DNA of 64,000 nt from Atherinomorus stipes (taxonomy: Eukaryota > Chordata > Actinopteri > Atheriniformes > Atherinidae). The notes beneath the pieces are model-generated. The model was not told the DNA's origin and did no database searches. It saw only the letters and a list, made by a program, of their open reading frames with translations. The translations under genes were made by a program, and so were the position numbers. Each line of letters begins with the position of its first letter. The first letter of the stretch is position 1. Shown piece by piece: positions 22,231 through 32,514 of the stretch. The DNA is taken from NCBI GenBank assembly GCA_023101725.1, contig JALJCO010009080.1, positions 1-64,000 of the forward strand, in the 5' to 3' direction.

Positions 22231-22737
22231 TTGACTCACAGCACAGAAATACACTCCGCTGTCTTCAGGCTGCAGATCCGTTACTGTCAGAGATCCAGTC
22301 TGAGCATCGTTCTTCTCTGCTGGGAATTTCTCCTTCCTGAAGTCGTTTGCATATTTATTTGGAGTTTTTGCAACAGTAAACACTATTTCCTTCATTCCCT
22401 TTCCAGGCAGCTGCTGGTACCAGTACATCTGGAAGTAAGTAGCATCCTCGTGGCTACAGTTGATCGTTGCAGACTGACCCTCGTGCACCCACAGCAGAGC
22501 AGTCTGGTTGACATCAAGCCCATCAGTTAAACCTGCAGGAGTCAAAGATCACATCATGTTACAGAACCTCCAACAAGTCCTCTGCATGCAGATGGAAAGA
22601 ACAACATCAGATCATCAGCATGAGTTCAAAGCTAAAGGAGCAGCTTCTCCTTTCAGTCCTCAGCATCATCATGATCATAACGTACCTCCAACACAGAGCA
22701 GAGCTGCAGAGAGTTTGATCAGAGCAGCTGTGATCAT
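22231..22737 (-). CDS. TRBV: T-cell receptor V segment, class I, intact, divergent leader and FR1
   Basis: The leader is 22737-22686 (MITAALIKLSAALLCVG + G), unlike the MTAIRHG leader of its class. The V exon is 22532-22231, starting GLTDGLDVNQTALLWVHEGQ. INCSHEDATYFQMYWYQQ, and DSGVYFCAVSQHSD with Cys104. RSS perfect: 22192-22230 with a 23-bp spacer. FR2-FR3 are almost identical to the V at 18874 while the leader, intron and FR1 differ. This suggests a patchwork by gene conversion. A V-beta-like promoter decamer lies upstream (22803-22812). Confidence 0.87.
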
Positions 22738-22802
22738 GATTGTGTTGTTAGAAGACTGAACTCAGAGACCACAGCCGCTGTCAGTGTGTGTGACGGCAGC
22801 TC

Positions 22803-22812
22803 TGACATCACA
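22803..22812 (-). promoter_or_regulatory. Candidate V-beta promoter decamer
   Basis: On the minus strand this reads TGTGATGTCA, nine of ten matches to the known V-beta decamer AGTGAYGTCA. It lies about 65 bp upstream of the leader ATG at 22737. A weaker match, AGTGAGTTCA, lies at 37332-37341 upstream of the V at 36789-37289. Supports a TRBV identity; function is inferred. Confidence 0.45.
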
Positions 22813-22966
22813 ACACACACATGAAGACTTGTATATGGGAGGTTCTCATGACTGTGAGAGCGTGTGGTTGCAGCTGAGGTCCCTGTAGAGGCAGCAGCAG
22901 ATAAATCCAGACGGATCAGAGCTCACAGGTTTTTGTTCAGCTTTCACATGTGTTTGTATCACTGTG

Positions 22967-23444
22967 TTTACTCACAGCACAGAAATACACTCCGCTGTCT
23001 TCAGGCTGCAGATTCTTTACTGTGAAGTTTCCTCTCTCAACTTCAGTCTTGGTGGCTGAAAATTTCTCTTTGCTGAAATCTCCAAAGTCGTGATTTTGAT
23101 TCACTTTAGTTGTGAAAACAATCAGTTCCATCGTTTTTCCAGGCAGCTGTCTGTACCAGTACATCTGGAAAAAGTCAGCACCCTTCTTATGGTTACAGTC
23201 CATGGTTGCTCTCTCCCCCTTCTTCCTCCACAGTATGGTGGTCTGGTTAACATCACTTCCATCAGTCAGACCTGTGTGGACAACAGTCAAAGTTACCATC
23301 AGTAAATATCTTGCTAGTTTCTAGTTCCACAGATGTTTTCATCTTCTAGTTGCTGAAATCAATCAGCTGATGTTGCAGTTGTTTACCTTTCATCCAGAGA
23401 ACAAACAGCAACAAGCTGAGGAGACCATGTCTGATAGCAGTCAT
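22967..23444 (-). CDS. TRBV: T-cell receptor V segment, class I, intact, chimeric
   Basis: The leader is 23444-23387 (MTAIRHGLLS...). The V exon is 23271-22967. The leader and FR1-FR2 are the SDVN type (GLTDGSDVNQTTILWRKKGE, MYWYRQLPGKTM). From CDR2 on it is a different type (IVFTTKVNQNHDFGDFSKEK, TKTEVERGNFTVKN), ending DSGVYFCAVSKHSD. RSS: CACAGTG 22960-22966, 23-bp spacer, ACAAAAACC 22928-22936. The spacer resembles that of the pseudogene at 943. Frame intact. The FR3 type also survives as a relic at 39375. Confidence 0.87.
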
Positions 23445-24610
23445 GTTCTAAACTAGTTAGAAACTCACTTATCTATCAGTAGTTCCACAGAGATGAAGAC
23501 ATGCAGGCAGGTGTGGCGCTGCAGGCTGTCATGTTCTCTGATCATGTGGACCAATCACAAGCTCACGTTTCTTATGAGTGGTAACTATCTGATACCAGAT
23601 TGTTTTCTAACACATCTACCTGTGAAACTTTTCTCTGGTTTATATTTTCTTCATTAATCAGACAAGTTTTATCATCCACATAAAATGTCAGATGTGGTAT
23701 AAATGCTGCGTTATGGTCACGATTGTTAGAAACATGAATCATATTTATTAAAGATATGAAACTGTAAATTATGTCAGTCTTTTGATCAATTTAAACTCAT
23801 TTAATTTTGCATCACATTGTTTCCTTTTCCAGCTTACACTTTTTTTCAACTGCTTACACACATTTTGAAAGCTCATTGTCTATTTCTCAAAACTTTACAC
23901 ACAAATCCAGTTAATGCAAAAAGCCCCCCATCTACTGCAATATGAAACACAGAATTCAAAATATTCTAAACACATCTCAAAAGCAAACCTTTGTTTCACC
24001 TCACAAACACATTTCCCATTTTATCACATACTTGTGTACATCATTTACACGTTGTTGCTCTAAATCTAAAGCTCCTTTTTTCATTGATTTGCTCCATATA
24101 TGTGATTGACATAAAAGAGAAAAAAAATAGCATGCAAATAGAAGATGACACACAGCAAAAACTCAAATCTTAGCAAGTCATTTTTTCTCATTTCTAGTCA
24201 AAATATATAATCACACTCAAAATAAGACAAAATTACTTAAAGAGAAACTTTCATTTCAGTGAGATATAGGATCTTGTTTTCAGGCAATGCATTTTATTTC
24301 AAGAAATCTTATCAAGAAAATTTTGCTTGTTCCACTGATAGAATTTTTTTTTTCGTGATAAAATGTCTTGAAATAAGATGCACTGCCTGAAAACAAGATC
24401 TTATATCTCACTGAAATGTTTCTGTTTAAGTAATTTTGTCTTATTTGAGAGTGATGATATATATTGACTAGAAATTAGAAAAATTGACTTGCTAAGATTT
24501 GAGTTTTTGCAGTGCAAAAGCAATAAGGGAACCAAAAATATTTTATTGTCCTCGATAAATCTGTTGCTGCTGTGGATGCAGTATTGTATAGTACTGCAAT
24601 AGAAATTAAA

Positions 24611-24753
24611 GTGTGGCAGGACAAACGATGGCCTGGGCAGGATTCAATCCCCAGACTCCTGGGTGAGAGTCATGCATGCTAACCAATCAGCCAAAGGGAC
24701 ATCCCTGTGGCCAAGCAGCCAAGGCGCATCATCACTCGGAGGCATAGTGACAG
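24611..24753 (-). mobile_element. tRNA-Glu-like SINE, left part (split)
   Basis: On the minus strand it reads like a tRNA: an A-box-like TGGCTGATTGGTTAGCA, an anticodon-arm region GACTCTCACCCAGGAGTC (Glu-like) and a B box GGATTGAATCC. The remainder, GACCGTCAACTGCCAC, continues at 30626-30646 beyond the LTR retrotransposon. A second unsplit copy lies at 63785-63935. Confidence 0.6.
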
Positions 24754-25362
24754 TGTGAGGAAGTATTAACACCTTTATGGGTTTTGACTTTTTGTGACAG
24801 ATGGCTAATACCTAGTTGCTTTGTTTCTGTTTTTATGATAAAGGATTCGCCTTTACCTTCAAAATGTTTTTTTGAGTTCTGTTCATTATCCAGAGGAGGC
24901 CTACCTTCAGTGGAAGTTCTCTTGGAGAGTGTTAGTGGAAGTGTTTCCACTGCTGATTGAATAATTGAATGGATCTGATTGAAGGTACCTGTAGAAAGGT
25001 GAATCAAGAGGATTGTAAAAACTTTCCTTTCAATTATGTTTGAATTATTTTTTCTTTAGTTGTGTAAGTGACTAGGACATGTTTTTAACATAATGTTCTG
25101 TTGATCCTTTGTTAATTGATTTATTATTTTTTTCCTTACAGAGGGTGTCTATTATAGGCCTGATTGGTCTGAGGGCGGGGCCTCCAGGTGTATATAAAGG
25201 AGGTGCTGCCCAGTAGTCTGGTTCTCTCTCATTTGTCTTAGCTGGTCTGCACAGAGTTTTTTGAAAAGTTTGGAGTGCTGAATAAATGTAAAGCATTATT
25301 TCTACTACCCCGAGCCTGCCATTGGACTTATTTTCTCTCCGCTGACATGCTGTCTTGCCACA
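24754..25362 (+). repeat. 5' LTR of the Gmr1-type element
   Basis: 609 bp, TGTGAGGAAG ... GCCACA. It contains a TATATAAAGG promoter box at about 25190 and an AATAAA signal at about 25281. Differs from the 3' LTR at one position that I can see. Confidence 0.9.
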
Positions 25363-25364
25363 GT

Positions 25365-25382
25365 TGGTGTCAGGAGTGGGAT
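25365..25382 (+). other. Primer-binding site, tRNA-Leu type
   Basis: TGGTGTCAGGAGTGGGAT lies 2 bp after the 5' LTR. It matches the complement of the 3' end of vertebrate tRNA-Leu (…ATCCCACTCCTGACACCA) over 18 bases. Confidence 0.85.
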
Positions 25383-25421
25383 AAAGACGCCTTATAAGAG
25401 TGGTGAAGGAATATAGTCGAA

Positions 25422-28400
25422 ATGAGAGGACGTGGAAGAGGCCGGGGTTCAAAGAAAGACTTCACTGCTGAAATGGAGGACCAGGAATCTGAAGAGACAG
25501 CTGAACCGGACCACTTTCTGGAAGAAGCTACGGCCACAGAAGGTGGAGGGCATGACACAGTGGTACGGCCTAAAGTGAGGACAACTGGAGATGAGAGAGA
25601 AGGATCTCATGAACCAGATTTCTTTGAGGAGATGAGAGAGTTTATGCGACGATCTAAACGTACAGAAGCCATTCTTTTTGAGCAGATCAAACAGTTGAGA
25701 AGCAACATGCCAAAAATGGCGCATGATGTGTTATCCGATGAGGTTTATGGAGGTCCAGTACAAAGTGGTTCCTCTCCAACATTTCCTGATGTTTCAAGAT
25801 TGGAGGCCAAAACCCCCACACCATTGGTGGTGCCTTCTTCTGGAGTAAGTCCACAGGCAGACAAGCTTGTCTCTTCTCAGCAGCAGTTGCCGGCACTGCA
25901 GCAGCAGAGGACCAATCCACAATCCATGTCTGGAGTGTCCCGTGGAGGTGAACCCAGAATACCTGAATTTAAGGAAGGAGAGGACCCTGAGAGTTTCTTT
26001 GTACGATTTGAAAGGATAGCCAGAACCTGGGGATGGCAACCAGATGAATGGGCTGCCAGAGTAGTCACTCTACTAACAGGAAAAGCTCTTGAGGCCTATG
26101 TTGGAATGGATGAAGACCAGTCTCACTCGTATAATGCTATTAAAACGGCAGTACTAAAGAAGTTTAATGTGACAGAAGAGACCTACAGACAACGGTTTCG
26201 GAATACTACTGTACCAGCAGGAGAATCTGTACGGGAAACCTACAACCGGATTAAGGGACTTTACAAGCGCTGGATGCGACCAGAGAACCGCAGCAAAGAA
26301 CAGATTGGGGAAACCATTGTTTTAGAGCAATATCTTCGTATGCTCCATCCAGATGTCCGAACCTGGGTGAAAGAACATAATCCAAAGACGGGAGATGAAG
26401 CTGCAGATCTGGCAGAGCGGTACTTGGCTGCACACCGGGATCCTCCCAGGTCAAAGGTGACTGTTGGAAGGCCAAGGTTTGAGGAGAGCAGACCTTATGG
26501 TTCAACTGGAGTGGACAAGCTGGACAATGGGGGTGGTAAGAAACTGGTACATTCCAGGCCACTTTTTGTGTGTTACTACTGCCAGCAGCCTGGTCACAAA
26601 GCTTCAATGTGTCCTTTAAGAAAACCCAAGTCAGTTGAACTGTGTGTGGTTCCACATATAGATAATGATGTGAATGATAACCAAATAATGCACAAACATG
26701 TTTTGGATGTCACAGTTAATGGTCGTGTGGTGAGGGCTCTGGCTGACACTGGTAGTTCACAAACCTTAGTAAAGTCCTCGGTGCTAGCCAATGTATTAAC
26801 CAACTTTGACAGAAGTGTAAATATTACTTGTGTTCATGGATGCCAAAAAGATTATCCAACTGCAGATGTGACTATTGAGGTTGAAGGTCAAGTCTTTATG
26901 CTAACTGTTGGAGTGCTAAATGAACTAGCCTATGATGTAATCCTGGGTGAAGATTTGCCAATACTGGACAACTTGGTTGGCCAAGATTCTGTAGCACATA
27001 CCTGTGCTGTGATAACTCGTTCTATGAGTAAGGGTTTAGAACCCCTTCCTGATGCAGATGACAGTTTGTATGAAGGGGGTGGTAAGGTAAAAAAACCTAA
27101 ACGAAAACGTCGTCAAGACAAAAATAGAAACTATGATAAAGTAAAACTCCCTAATCCTGCCTGTCCTGTGACCCCCTCTCTTGATTCTCAGTGGCAGATT
27201 CCAAAGAATTTCAAAGAGAGCCAAGAAAATGACCCTTCTTTGACATCTCTGTGGGAAAAAGCATGCAGGATGAATGTGGATGAGTCATTAAGTAATGTAA
27301 AGCAGGAAAGTGTAACTGGGGAGCCCTTTATAATAAGAGACAATCTTCTTTATTTGGCAGATATTGATACTCCGAGGCTTGTTGTTCCAAAAGAGCATCG
27401 CCCAGTGGTCTTAAACTTGGGCCATACCGTACCATGGGCTGGCCATCTAGGACAGGCTAAGACCTATAACCGTATTGCCCAGCGTTTTTACTGGCCAGGG
27501 TTATATAAAGATGTGGTGGAATACTGTAAAACTTGCCATGACTGTCAAGTAGTAGCCCCTGCTAAAGTCTCAAACCGAGCCCAGTTACATTCTTTGCCAA
27601 TCATGGATGTACCCTATGAGAGAATAGCCATGGATATCATTGGGCCTTTACCAAAAAGTAGCGGTGGGTATAAATATGCTTTGGTCATTTGTGATTATGC
27701 GACAAGATATCCAGATGTGTATCCATTACGTTCCCCTCAGGTCAAATGCATAGTTCGGTGTTTGGTGGAGCTATTTTCAAGAGTTGGTGTTCCAAAAGAG
27801 ATCTTAACAGATCAAGGTGCAAACTTTATGTCCAACCTAATGAAAACACTCTATTCCCAGCTAGGTGTGAAGGGTATAAGAACCACTCCATATCATCCTG
27901 AAACCGATGGTCTTGTTGAACGGTTTAATGGTACTCTGAAACAAATGTTGAGAAAATTTGTTGATGATACTGGTAAAGATTGGGATAAATGGTTACCTTT
28001 TCTCTTGTTTGCATACAGAGAAGTACCACAAGCTTCAACTGGTTTTTCTCCTTTCGAGTTGCTTTATGGCAGACAAGTAAGAGGCCCTTTGGACGTGCTG
28101 AAAGAGAACTGGATGGCTGGTGAGGTGACTTCAGGGACATCAACCAACATAATCTCTTACATTCTGCAGATGAGAGACAAACTAGAAACATTCCGCGAAG
28201 CTGCCAAAGATCACTTGCAGAAAGCCCAACAAAAGCAAAAGGTATGGTACGACAAACATGCCCGTGAAAGAGACCTGAAACCTGGCCAAAAAGTGTTGGT
28301 GTTGTTGCCAACTGGACCTAGTAAGTTGCTGGCAAAGTGGCAAGGCCCCTTTTCTGTCTCTAGGAAAGTTGGTCCAGTAACCTATGAAATCACATGTCCA

Positions 28401-29987
28401 GGACAATATAAACAAAAGCAACTGCTCCATGTTAATCTGTTGAAGGAATATTGTGAAAGACATGTTCCAGAAGCTGAGGAAAAACATGTCATGATGGTCC
28501 AAGATGTCCTGCCTGAAGACCCTGGTGCGCTGGAGGCTGAGGAAGCAGAAATGAGCCCATCCAGGGAGCCATGTCAACCAGAGACCCCTCCAGATCACCT
28601 GACTCAGTATCAGTGGCATCAGCTGGGTGAGCTTAAAGACACTTTTCCATCATTGTTCTCCGGCAGACCTGGCCGCACTGATGTGATAATGCACAAAATC
28701 ATTTTGAAAGACACAAAACCTGTGCGTCTGAAGCCTTACAGGATACCAGAAAGAATGATGGAACCACTGAAGAAGGAAGTTCATTCGATGCTGGACCTGA
28801 AAGTAATTGAGCCATCTAAAAGTGAGTGGTCAAACCCAATTGTACTTGTACCAAAGAAAAACTCAGCTCAGCCTCGATTCTGCTCTGATATGAGGAAATT
28901 GAACAGCATTTCCTGTTTTGATTCTTACCCCATGCCACGCATTGATGAGCTGCTGGAGAAGCTTGGAAAGGCCAGGTACATCACAACCTTAGATTTATGT
29001 AAAGGTTACTGGCAAGTTCCACTTGACCCTTCTTGTAAGGAGTACACTGCATTTCAAATTCCAGGAATGGGTCTATTTCACTACACTGTCCTACCTTTTG
29101 GTCTTCATGGAGCGCCTGCAACATTCCAAAGATTGATGGACATTGTTCTTGGTGATTGTTCCACATTTGCAGCTGCTTATCTAGATGATGTTGTGATTTA
29201 CAGCAAGTCGTGGGAAGAACATTTAGACCATCTAAAGGTTGTCCTGGCAAAGATTCAGGAAGCTGGACTGACTCTCAATGTGAACAAGTGTACATGGGCT
29301 CAAGAAGAGGTGAAGTATCTTGGGTACCTGGTTGGTCATGGAGTCATCAAGCCACAGGTTGAGAAAGTGAAGGCTATCCAAGCTATTCCACGGCCCACAA
29401 CCAAGAAACAAGTAAGGTCCTTTTTAGGTTTGGTTGGGTGGTATCGGAGGTTTATTCCTCATTTTTCTACAGTGGCAGCCCCCCTTACTGAACTAACCAA
29501 AAAATCACCATCCAAAGTGATTTGGAATGACGAGTGTGAACGTGCTTTCCAGACTCTGAGACTACAGATCTGCCAAGCTCCTGTTTTACAGAGCCCTGAC
29601 TTCACAAAACAGTTTGTTGTACAAGTGGATGCCTCCAATGTTGGACTTGGAGCTGTGCTGGCTCAGGGAGAGCCTGGTGAAGAAAGACCTGTTCTCTTCC
29701 TAAGTAAAAAACTGTTTGACCGTGAGAAGAAGTATTCGACTGTGGAAAAAGAGGGTCTGGCTATAAAGTGGGCTATTGATTCCTTGAAATATTACCTTCT
29801 GGGGAGGGAGTTTGTATTACAAACTGATCACAGGCCTTTGAAGTGGATGCACTCCAAGCAGCATCAGAATGCAAGAATACTACGTTGGTGCCTTGCCCTC
29901 CAGCCATACCAGTTCACTGTACAGCACTGTCCTGGTAAGAAAAACCTTATTGCTGATTATCTTTCTCGTTTACCTGATATGTGTTAA
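25422..29987 (+). CDS. Gag-Pol polyprotein of the Gmr1-type retrotransposon
   Basis: 1521 codons in one frame. The N-terminal Gag ends with a zinc knuckle CX2CX4HX4C (C384, C387, H392, C397). Aspartic protease motif ADTGSS at D442. Integrase follows directly: zinc-binding H668, H675, C702, C705, then a DD35E core at D738, D797 and E833, and a GPF-type module (KWQGPF) near 975. Reverse transcriptase comes after integrase, with TLDLCKGYWQ (D1191) and YLDD (D1255-D1256). RNase H follows with VQVDASN (D1403) and TDHRPL, ending in DYLSRLPDMC. All catalytic residues I can check are present, and there is no stop or frameshift. It replicates via RNA and cDNA in the nucleus and cytoplasm; activity is inferred only from intactness. 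The start at 25422 is the first ATG after the primer site. Confidence 0.92.
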   Translation: MRGRGRGRGSKKDFTAEMEDQESEETAEPDHFLEEATATEGGGHDTVVRPKVRTTGDEREGSHEPDFFEEMREFMRRSKRTEAILFEQIKQLRSNMPKMAHDVLSDEVYGGPVQSGSSPTFPDVSRLEAKTPTPLVVPSSGVSPQADKLVSSQQQLPALQQQRTNPQSMSGVSRGGEPRIPEFKEGEDPESFFVRFERIARTWGWQPDEWAARVVTLLTGKALEAYVGMDEDQSHSYNAIKTAVLKKFNVTEETYRQRFRNTTVPAGESVRETYNRIKGLYKRWMRPENRSKEQIGETIVLEQYLRMLHPDVRTWVKEHNPKTGDEAADLAERYLAAHRDPPRSKVTVGRPRFEESRPYGSTGVDKLDNGGGKKLVHSRPLFVCYYCQQPGHKASMCPLRKPKSVELCVVPHIDNDVNDNQIMHKHVLDVTVNGRVVRALADTGSSQTLVKSSVLANVLTNFDRSVNITCVHGCQKDYPTADVTIEVEGQVFMLTVGVLNELAYDVILGEDLPILDNLVGQDSVAHTCAVITRSMSKGLEPLPDADDSLYEGGGKVKKPKRKRRQDKNRNYDKVKLPNPACPVTPSLDSQWQIPKNFKESQENDPSLTSLWEKACRMNVDESLSNVKQESVTGEPFIIRDNLLYLADIDTPRLVVPKEHRPVVLNLGHTVPWAGHLGQAKTYNRIAQRFYWPGLYKDVVEYCKTCHDCQVVAPAKVSNRAQLHSLPIMDVPYERIAMDIIGPLPKSSGGYKYALVICDYATRYPDVYPLRSPQVKCIVRCLVELFSRVGVPKEILTDQGANFMSNLMKTLYSQLGVKGIRTTPYHPETDGLVERFNGTLKQMLRKFVDDTGKDWDKWLPFLLFAYREVPQASTGFSPFELLYGRQVRGPLDVLKENWMAGEVTSGTSTNIISYILQMRDKLETFREAAKDHLQKAQQKQKVWYDKHARERDLKPGQKVLVLLPTGPSKLLAKWQGPFSVSRKVGPVTYEITCPGQYKQKQLLHVNLLKEYCERHVPEAEEKHVMMVQDVLPEDPGALEAEEAEMSPSREPCQPETPPDHLTQYQWHQLGELKDTFPSLFSGRPGRTDVIMHKIILKDTKPVRLKPYRIPERMMEPLKKEVHSMLDLKVIEPSKSEWSNPIVLVPKKNSAQPRFCSDMRKLNSISCFDSYPMPRIDELLEKLGKARYITTLDLCKGYWQVPLDPSCKEYTAFQIPGMGLFHYTVLPFGLHGAPATFQRLMDIVLGDCSTFAAAYLDDVVIYSKSWEEHLDHLKVVLAKIQEAGLTLNVNKCTWAQEEVKYLGYLVGHGVIKPQVEKVKAIQAIPRPTTKKQVRSFLGLVGWYRRFIPHFSTVAAPLTELTKKSPSKVIWNDECERAFQTLRLQICQAPVLQSPDFTKQFVVQVDASNVGLGAVLAQGEPGEERPVLFLSKKLFDREKKYSTVEKEGLAIKWAIDSLKYYLLGREFVLQTDHRPLKWMHSKQHQNARILRWCLALQPYQFTVQHCPGKKNLIADYLSRLPDMC

Positions 29988-29988
29988 C

Positions 29989-30011
29989 CAGAGGGGGGAG
30001 GTGGTGAGAAA
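29989..30011 (+). other. Polypurine tract of the Gmr1-type element
   Basis: AGAGGGGGGAGGTGGTGAGA-type purine run directly before the 3' LTR and just after the pol stop. It would prime plus-strand synthesis. Confidence 0.75.
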
Positions 30012-30620
30012 TGTGAGGAAGTATTAACACCTTTATGGGTTTTGACTTTTTGTGACAGATGGCTAATACCTAGTTGCTTTGTTTTTGTTTTTATGATAAA
30101 GGATTCGCCTTTACCTTCAAAATGTTTTTTTGAGTTCTGTTCATTATCCAGAGGAGGCCTACCTTCAGTGGAAGTTCTCTTGGAGAGTGTTAGTGGAAGT
30201 GTTTCCACTGCTGATTGAATAATTGAATGGATCTGATTGAAGGTACCTGTAGAAAGGTGAATCAAGAGGATTGTAAAAACTTTCCTTTCAATTATGTTTG
30301 AATTATTTTTTCTTTAGTTGTGTAAGTGACTAGGACATGTTTTTAACATAATGTTCTGTTGATCCTTTGTTAATTGATTTATTATTTTTTTCCTTACAGA
30401 GGGTGTCTATTATAGGCCTGATTGGTCTGAGGGCGGGGCCTCCAGGTGTATATAAAGGAGGTGCTGCCCAGTAGTCTGGTTCTCTCTCATTTGTCTTAGC
30501 TGGTCTGCACAGAGTTTTTTGAAAAGTTTGGAGTGCTGAATAAATGTAAAGCATTATTTCTACTACCCCGAGCCTGCCATTGGACTTATTTTCTCTCCGC
30601 TGACATGCTGTCTTGCCACA
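30012..30620 (+). repeat. 3' LTR of the Gmr1-type element
   Basis: 609 bp, same ends, TATA box and AATAAA as the 5' LTR. Followed by the target duplication GACAG. Confidence 0.9.
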
Positions 30621-30872
30621 GACAGGACCGTCAACTGCCACAAAAGCAAAGTACACTCATCACACATGGAACAGGCTAAAGCTCTAAAGTAAAGCTCTCT
30701 CAATATTGTTGTTATTCATTGTTCAAGACAGAAAGTTTGACCTTTGACTTATTTATAGACCTATGTAGAAATGATTGGTTGGTGTTCAGTAAAGCAGTCA
30801 GTGTTTCCACCTGTGAGGACAGAGTCTAAGACACTGATTAATAAGTGTGGCATGTTAAATGGTTGTGTTTTA

Positions 30873-32113
30873 CAGTTTTTCTCAATTGCTAAAACACTAA
30901 ATCCCATTCTCATAACCAATTTTCCAGAAGCCTAAACTGAGGTATCAAATCAGTCCCCTTGTGATGAAAACCTAAAGCATGTTTCACATCACTAGACACT
31001 GCTTGCAAACACATTTGCATTGTGATGCACTTGCTGTGCAAAATGGTGAACACATGCTGCACACTTTGATCACAACTAAGACACAGTTGTCAACAGGTAA
31101 ACACAGTGACTCAAAATTGATTTCACCTTTGGCTGATGATGAGGGAACCAATATAAACCAGTTGAGGAAGCTATTGGAGGTCGAGATTTTGCAAAGGATA
31201 GAGGAAATCAGAGAGGAAGAGTACGCATAAGAGATAGTCGCAGGGGTGGTCGTGGATGGGGACGTGGAAGGAGGCAAAATCAGGTCCGATGCAGAGCCTT
31301 CATTTCAGATGAAATTCGTGCATGCGGATGAAACTATGATTGACCACGTTACTATCCATGGGTTGACAATAAGAGAAGCCGGACTAAGAGTGCAACCCAA
31401 CATCAGTTAGTTCTCTGTTTCAACGAACATACGGGCATTCAGAGAAGAGAACATGTAATTGTTATCCCCCCATTACATGACTGTATACTATAAAAATGTA
31501 TGGATTGTAAAGAAGACTGCTGTGAAGTATTGCTTTAAGCCAGGGAAAACCTCCTGGAAGCGATGAAATTAGCTTGTGATTAAATAGGTGTGGAGGCATG
31601 CCAAGCCTGGATCCAGCATCGCTGTTCGGCCGGTGAGAATGCGGCCTGTGACGTGGATGAGGCTCTGTGGCCTGACCCAGTCAGGAGACACGATGCTGTG
31701 GCCGAATGACAATTGCACATACTGTTTGCTCATGTTGAACTTTCTATATTGGATTTTTACTTTTACTTTATGTTACGAGTTCTCTGTGTTGTGACATGAT
31801 GCATTTGGCTTGATGTGAATAAAAAAGCAAAACATTTTGACAGCATGATGTTCTGAGAACTCTGTTTTCCTTTTTTCCTTCTAGTGTTTCCTGATTGCTC
31901 TGTAGTGTTCTACATTTTGCTGTGCTTGGGGCATGATTTGACAATAGTGTCGCTTTTTGAGGCCAGGTGATGCTGTTTTGAGTCAGTAACTTCCTTTTGC
32001 AGCAAGAAGCAGAAGTTTTGGGAAAGTAGTTTGAGTTATGGGATTCGTGTTTAAAGTAGTGAAAAACTGAGGGGACATTTCAAAAATAGTGTTTTAGCAG
32101 TTAAGAAAAACTG
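30873..32113 (+). mobile_element. Tc1-like element B with decayed transposase
   Basis: Ends CAGTTTTTCTCAATTGC and (reverse complemented) CAGTTTTTCTTAACTGC, flanked by TA. Copy 2 of element A has the empty site at about 38764 (GTGTTTAAAATGGG). The plus strand at about 31187-31460 encodes RDSRRGGRGWGRGRR, then FISDEIRA, then, after frameshifts, IHGLTIREAGLRVQPN. That is an IS630/Tc1-type helix-turn-helix N-terminus. About 31590-31710 keeps the C-terminus (CDVDEALWPDP in spirit, frameshifted). The DDE core is deleted. Non-autonomous. Confidence 0.65.
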
Positions 32114-32514
32114 TAAATGGGAAATCAAGTTGCTTCCTTGTAGATTTTAATGTGTTAGATAGTTATTTGCAAAAAATAATGAATAGCTACATTGAAAACT
32201 GTGTCAAGGCTGAGAATGTGTTTATAGTTTTGCTGATTTGAGGGGAAGTTGTGAGGTTGGAGCGACTAGGTTTGTAAATAGTGTGATATGTAAAGGTTTT
32301 GTGTGTAAGCAATTGAAAAAAAAACCTGTTAAAAGAAAATCTGCAGATTTAAGGATGTGTTGACAAACACTGCCCCCTAATGGATGAAACCAGCATCCAT
32401 CTGTCTCTCTGCTGGTTTATTTGTTGCTCCTCTTCTTATCAGCAGGTGGATGACTGTTACTGTCTGCAGCAGAGAAGCTTTTTGTTCTAGCTGGAGGGTT
32501 TTTCCATCACTGTG

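Larger units (their letters stand above)
24754..30620 (+). mobile_element. Complete Gmr1-type LTR retrotransposon (Ty3/gypsy-like, integrase before RT)
   Basis: 5867-bp element with 609-bp LTRs (24754-25362 and 30012-30620), each TG...CA, flanked by the 5-bp duplication GACAG (24749-24753 and 30621-30625). A tRNA-Leu primer site and a purine-rich tract are present. Between them is one open 1521-codon Gag-Pol frame. Pol order is protease, integrase, reverse transcriptase, RNase H. That order is the hallmark of the Gmr1 clade of deuterostome gypsy-like elements. The LTRs show a single visible difference (C at 24827, T at 30085), so the insertion is recent. Inserted into a SINE within element A. 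Confidence 0.92.
23837..32328. mobile_element. Tc1-like element A, copy 1, carrying nested insertions
   Basis: Ends are CACTTTTTTTCAACTGCTTAC and, reverse complemented, CAGGTTTTTTTTTCAATTGC, with TA/TTA on both sides. The sister unit (about 19745-19760, CAGCTTAAAAAGAAAATCTG) gives the empty site. Element A sequence is about 23837-24610, 30647-30872 and 32114-32328. Inside are a SINE split by an LTR retrotransposon and a second Tc1-like element (B). A palindromic stretch at about 24151-24515 (ends GCAAAAACTCAAATCTTAGC) is part of A or a further nested MITE. No transposase frame of its own. Confidence 0.7.

Noticed and set aside
24600..24753. A functional tRNA gene
   Set aside because: The A- and B-box-like parts are degenerate, the acceptor stem does not close, and the same sequence recurs at 63.8 kb with extra non-tRNA tail, so it is a SINE.
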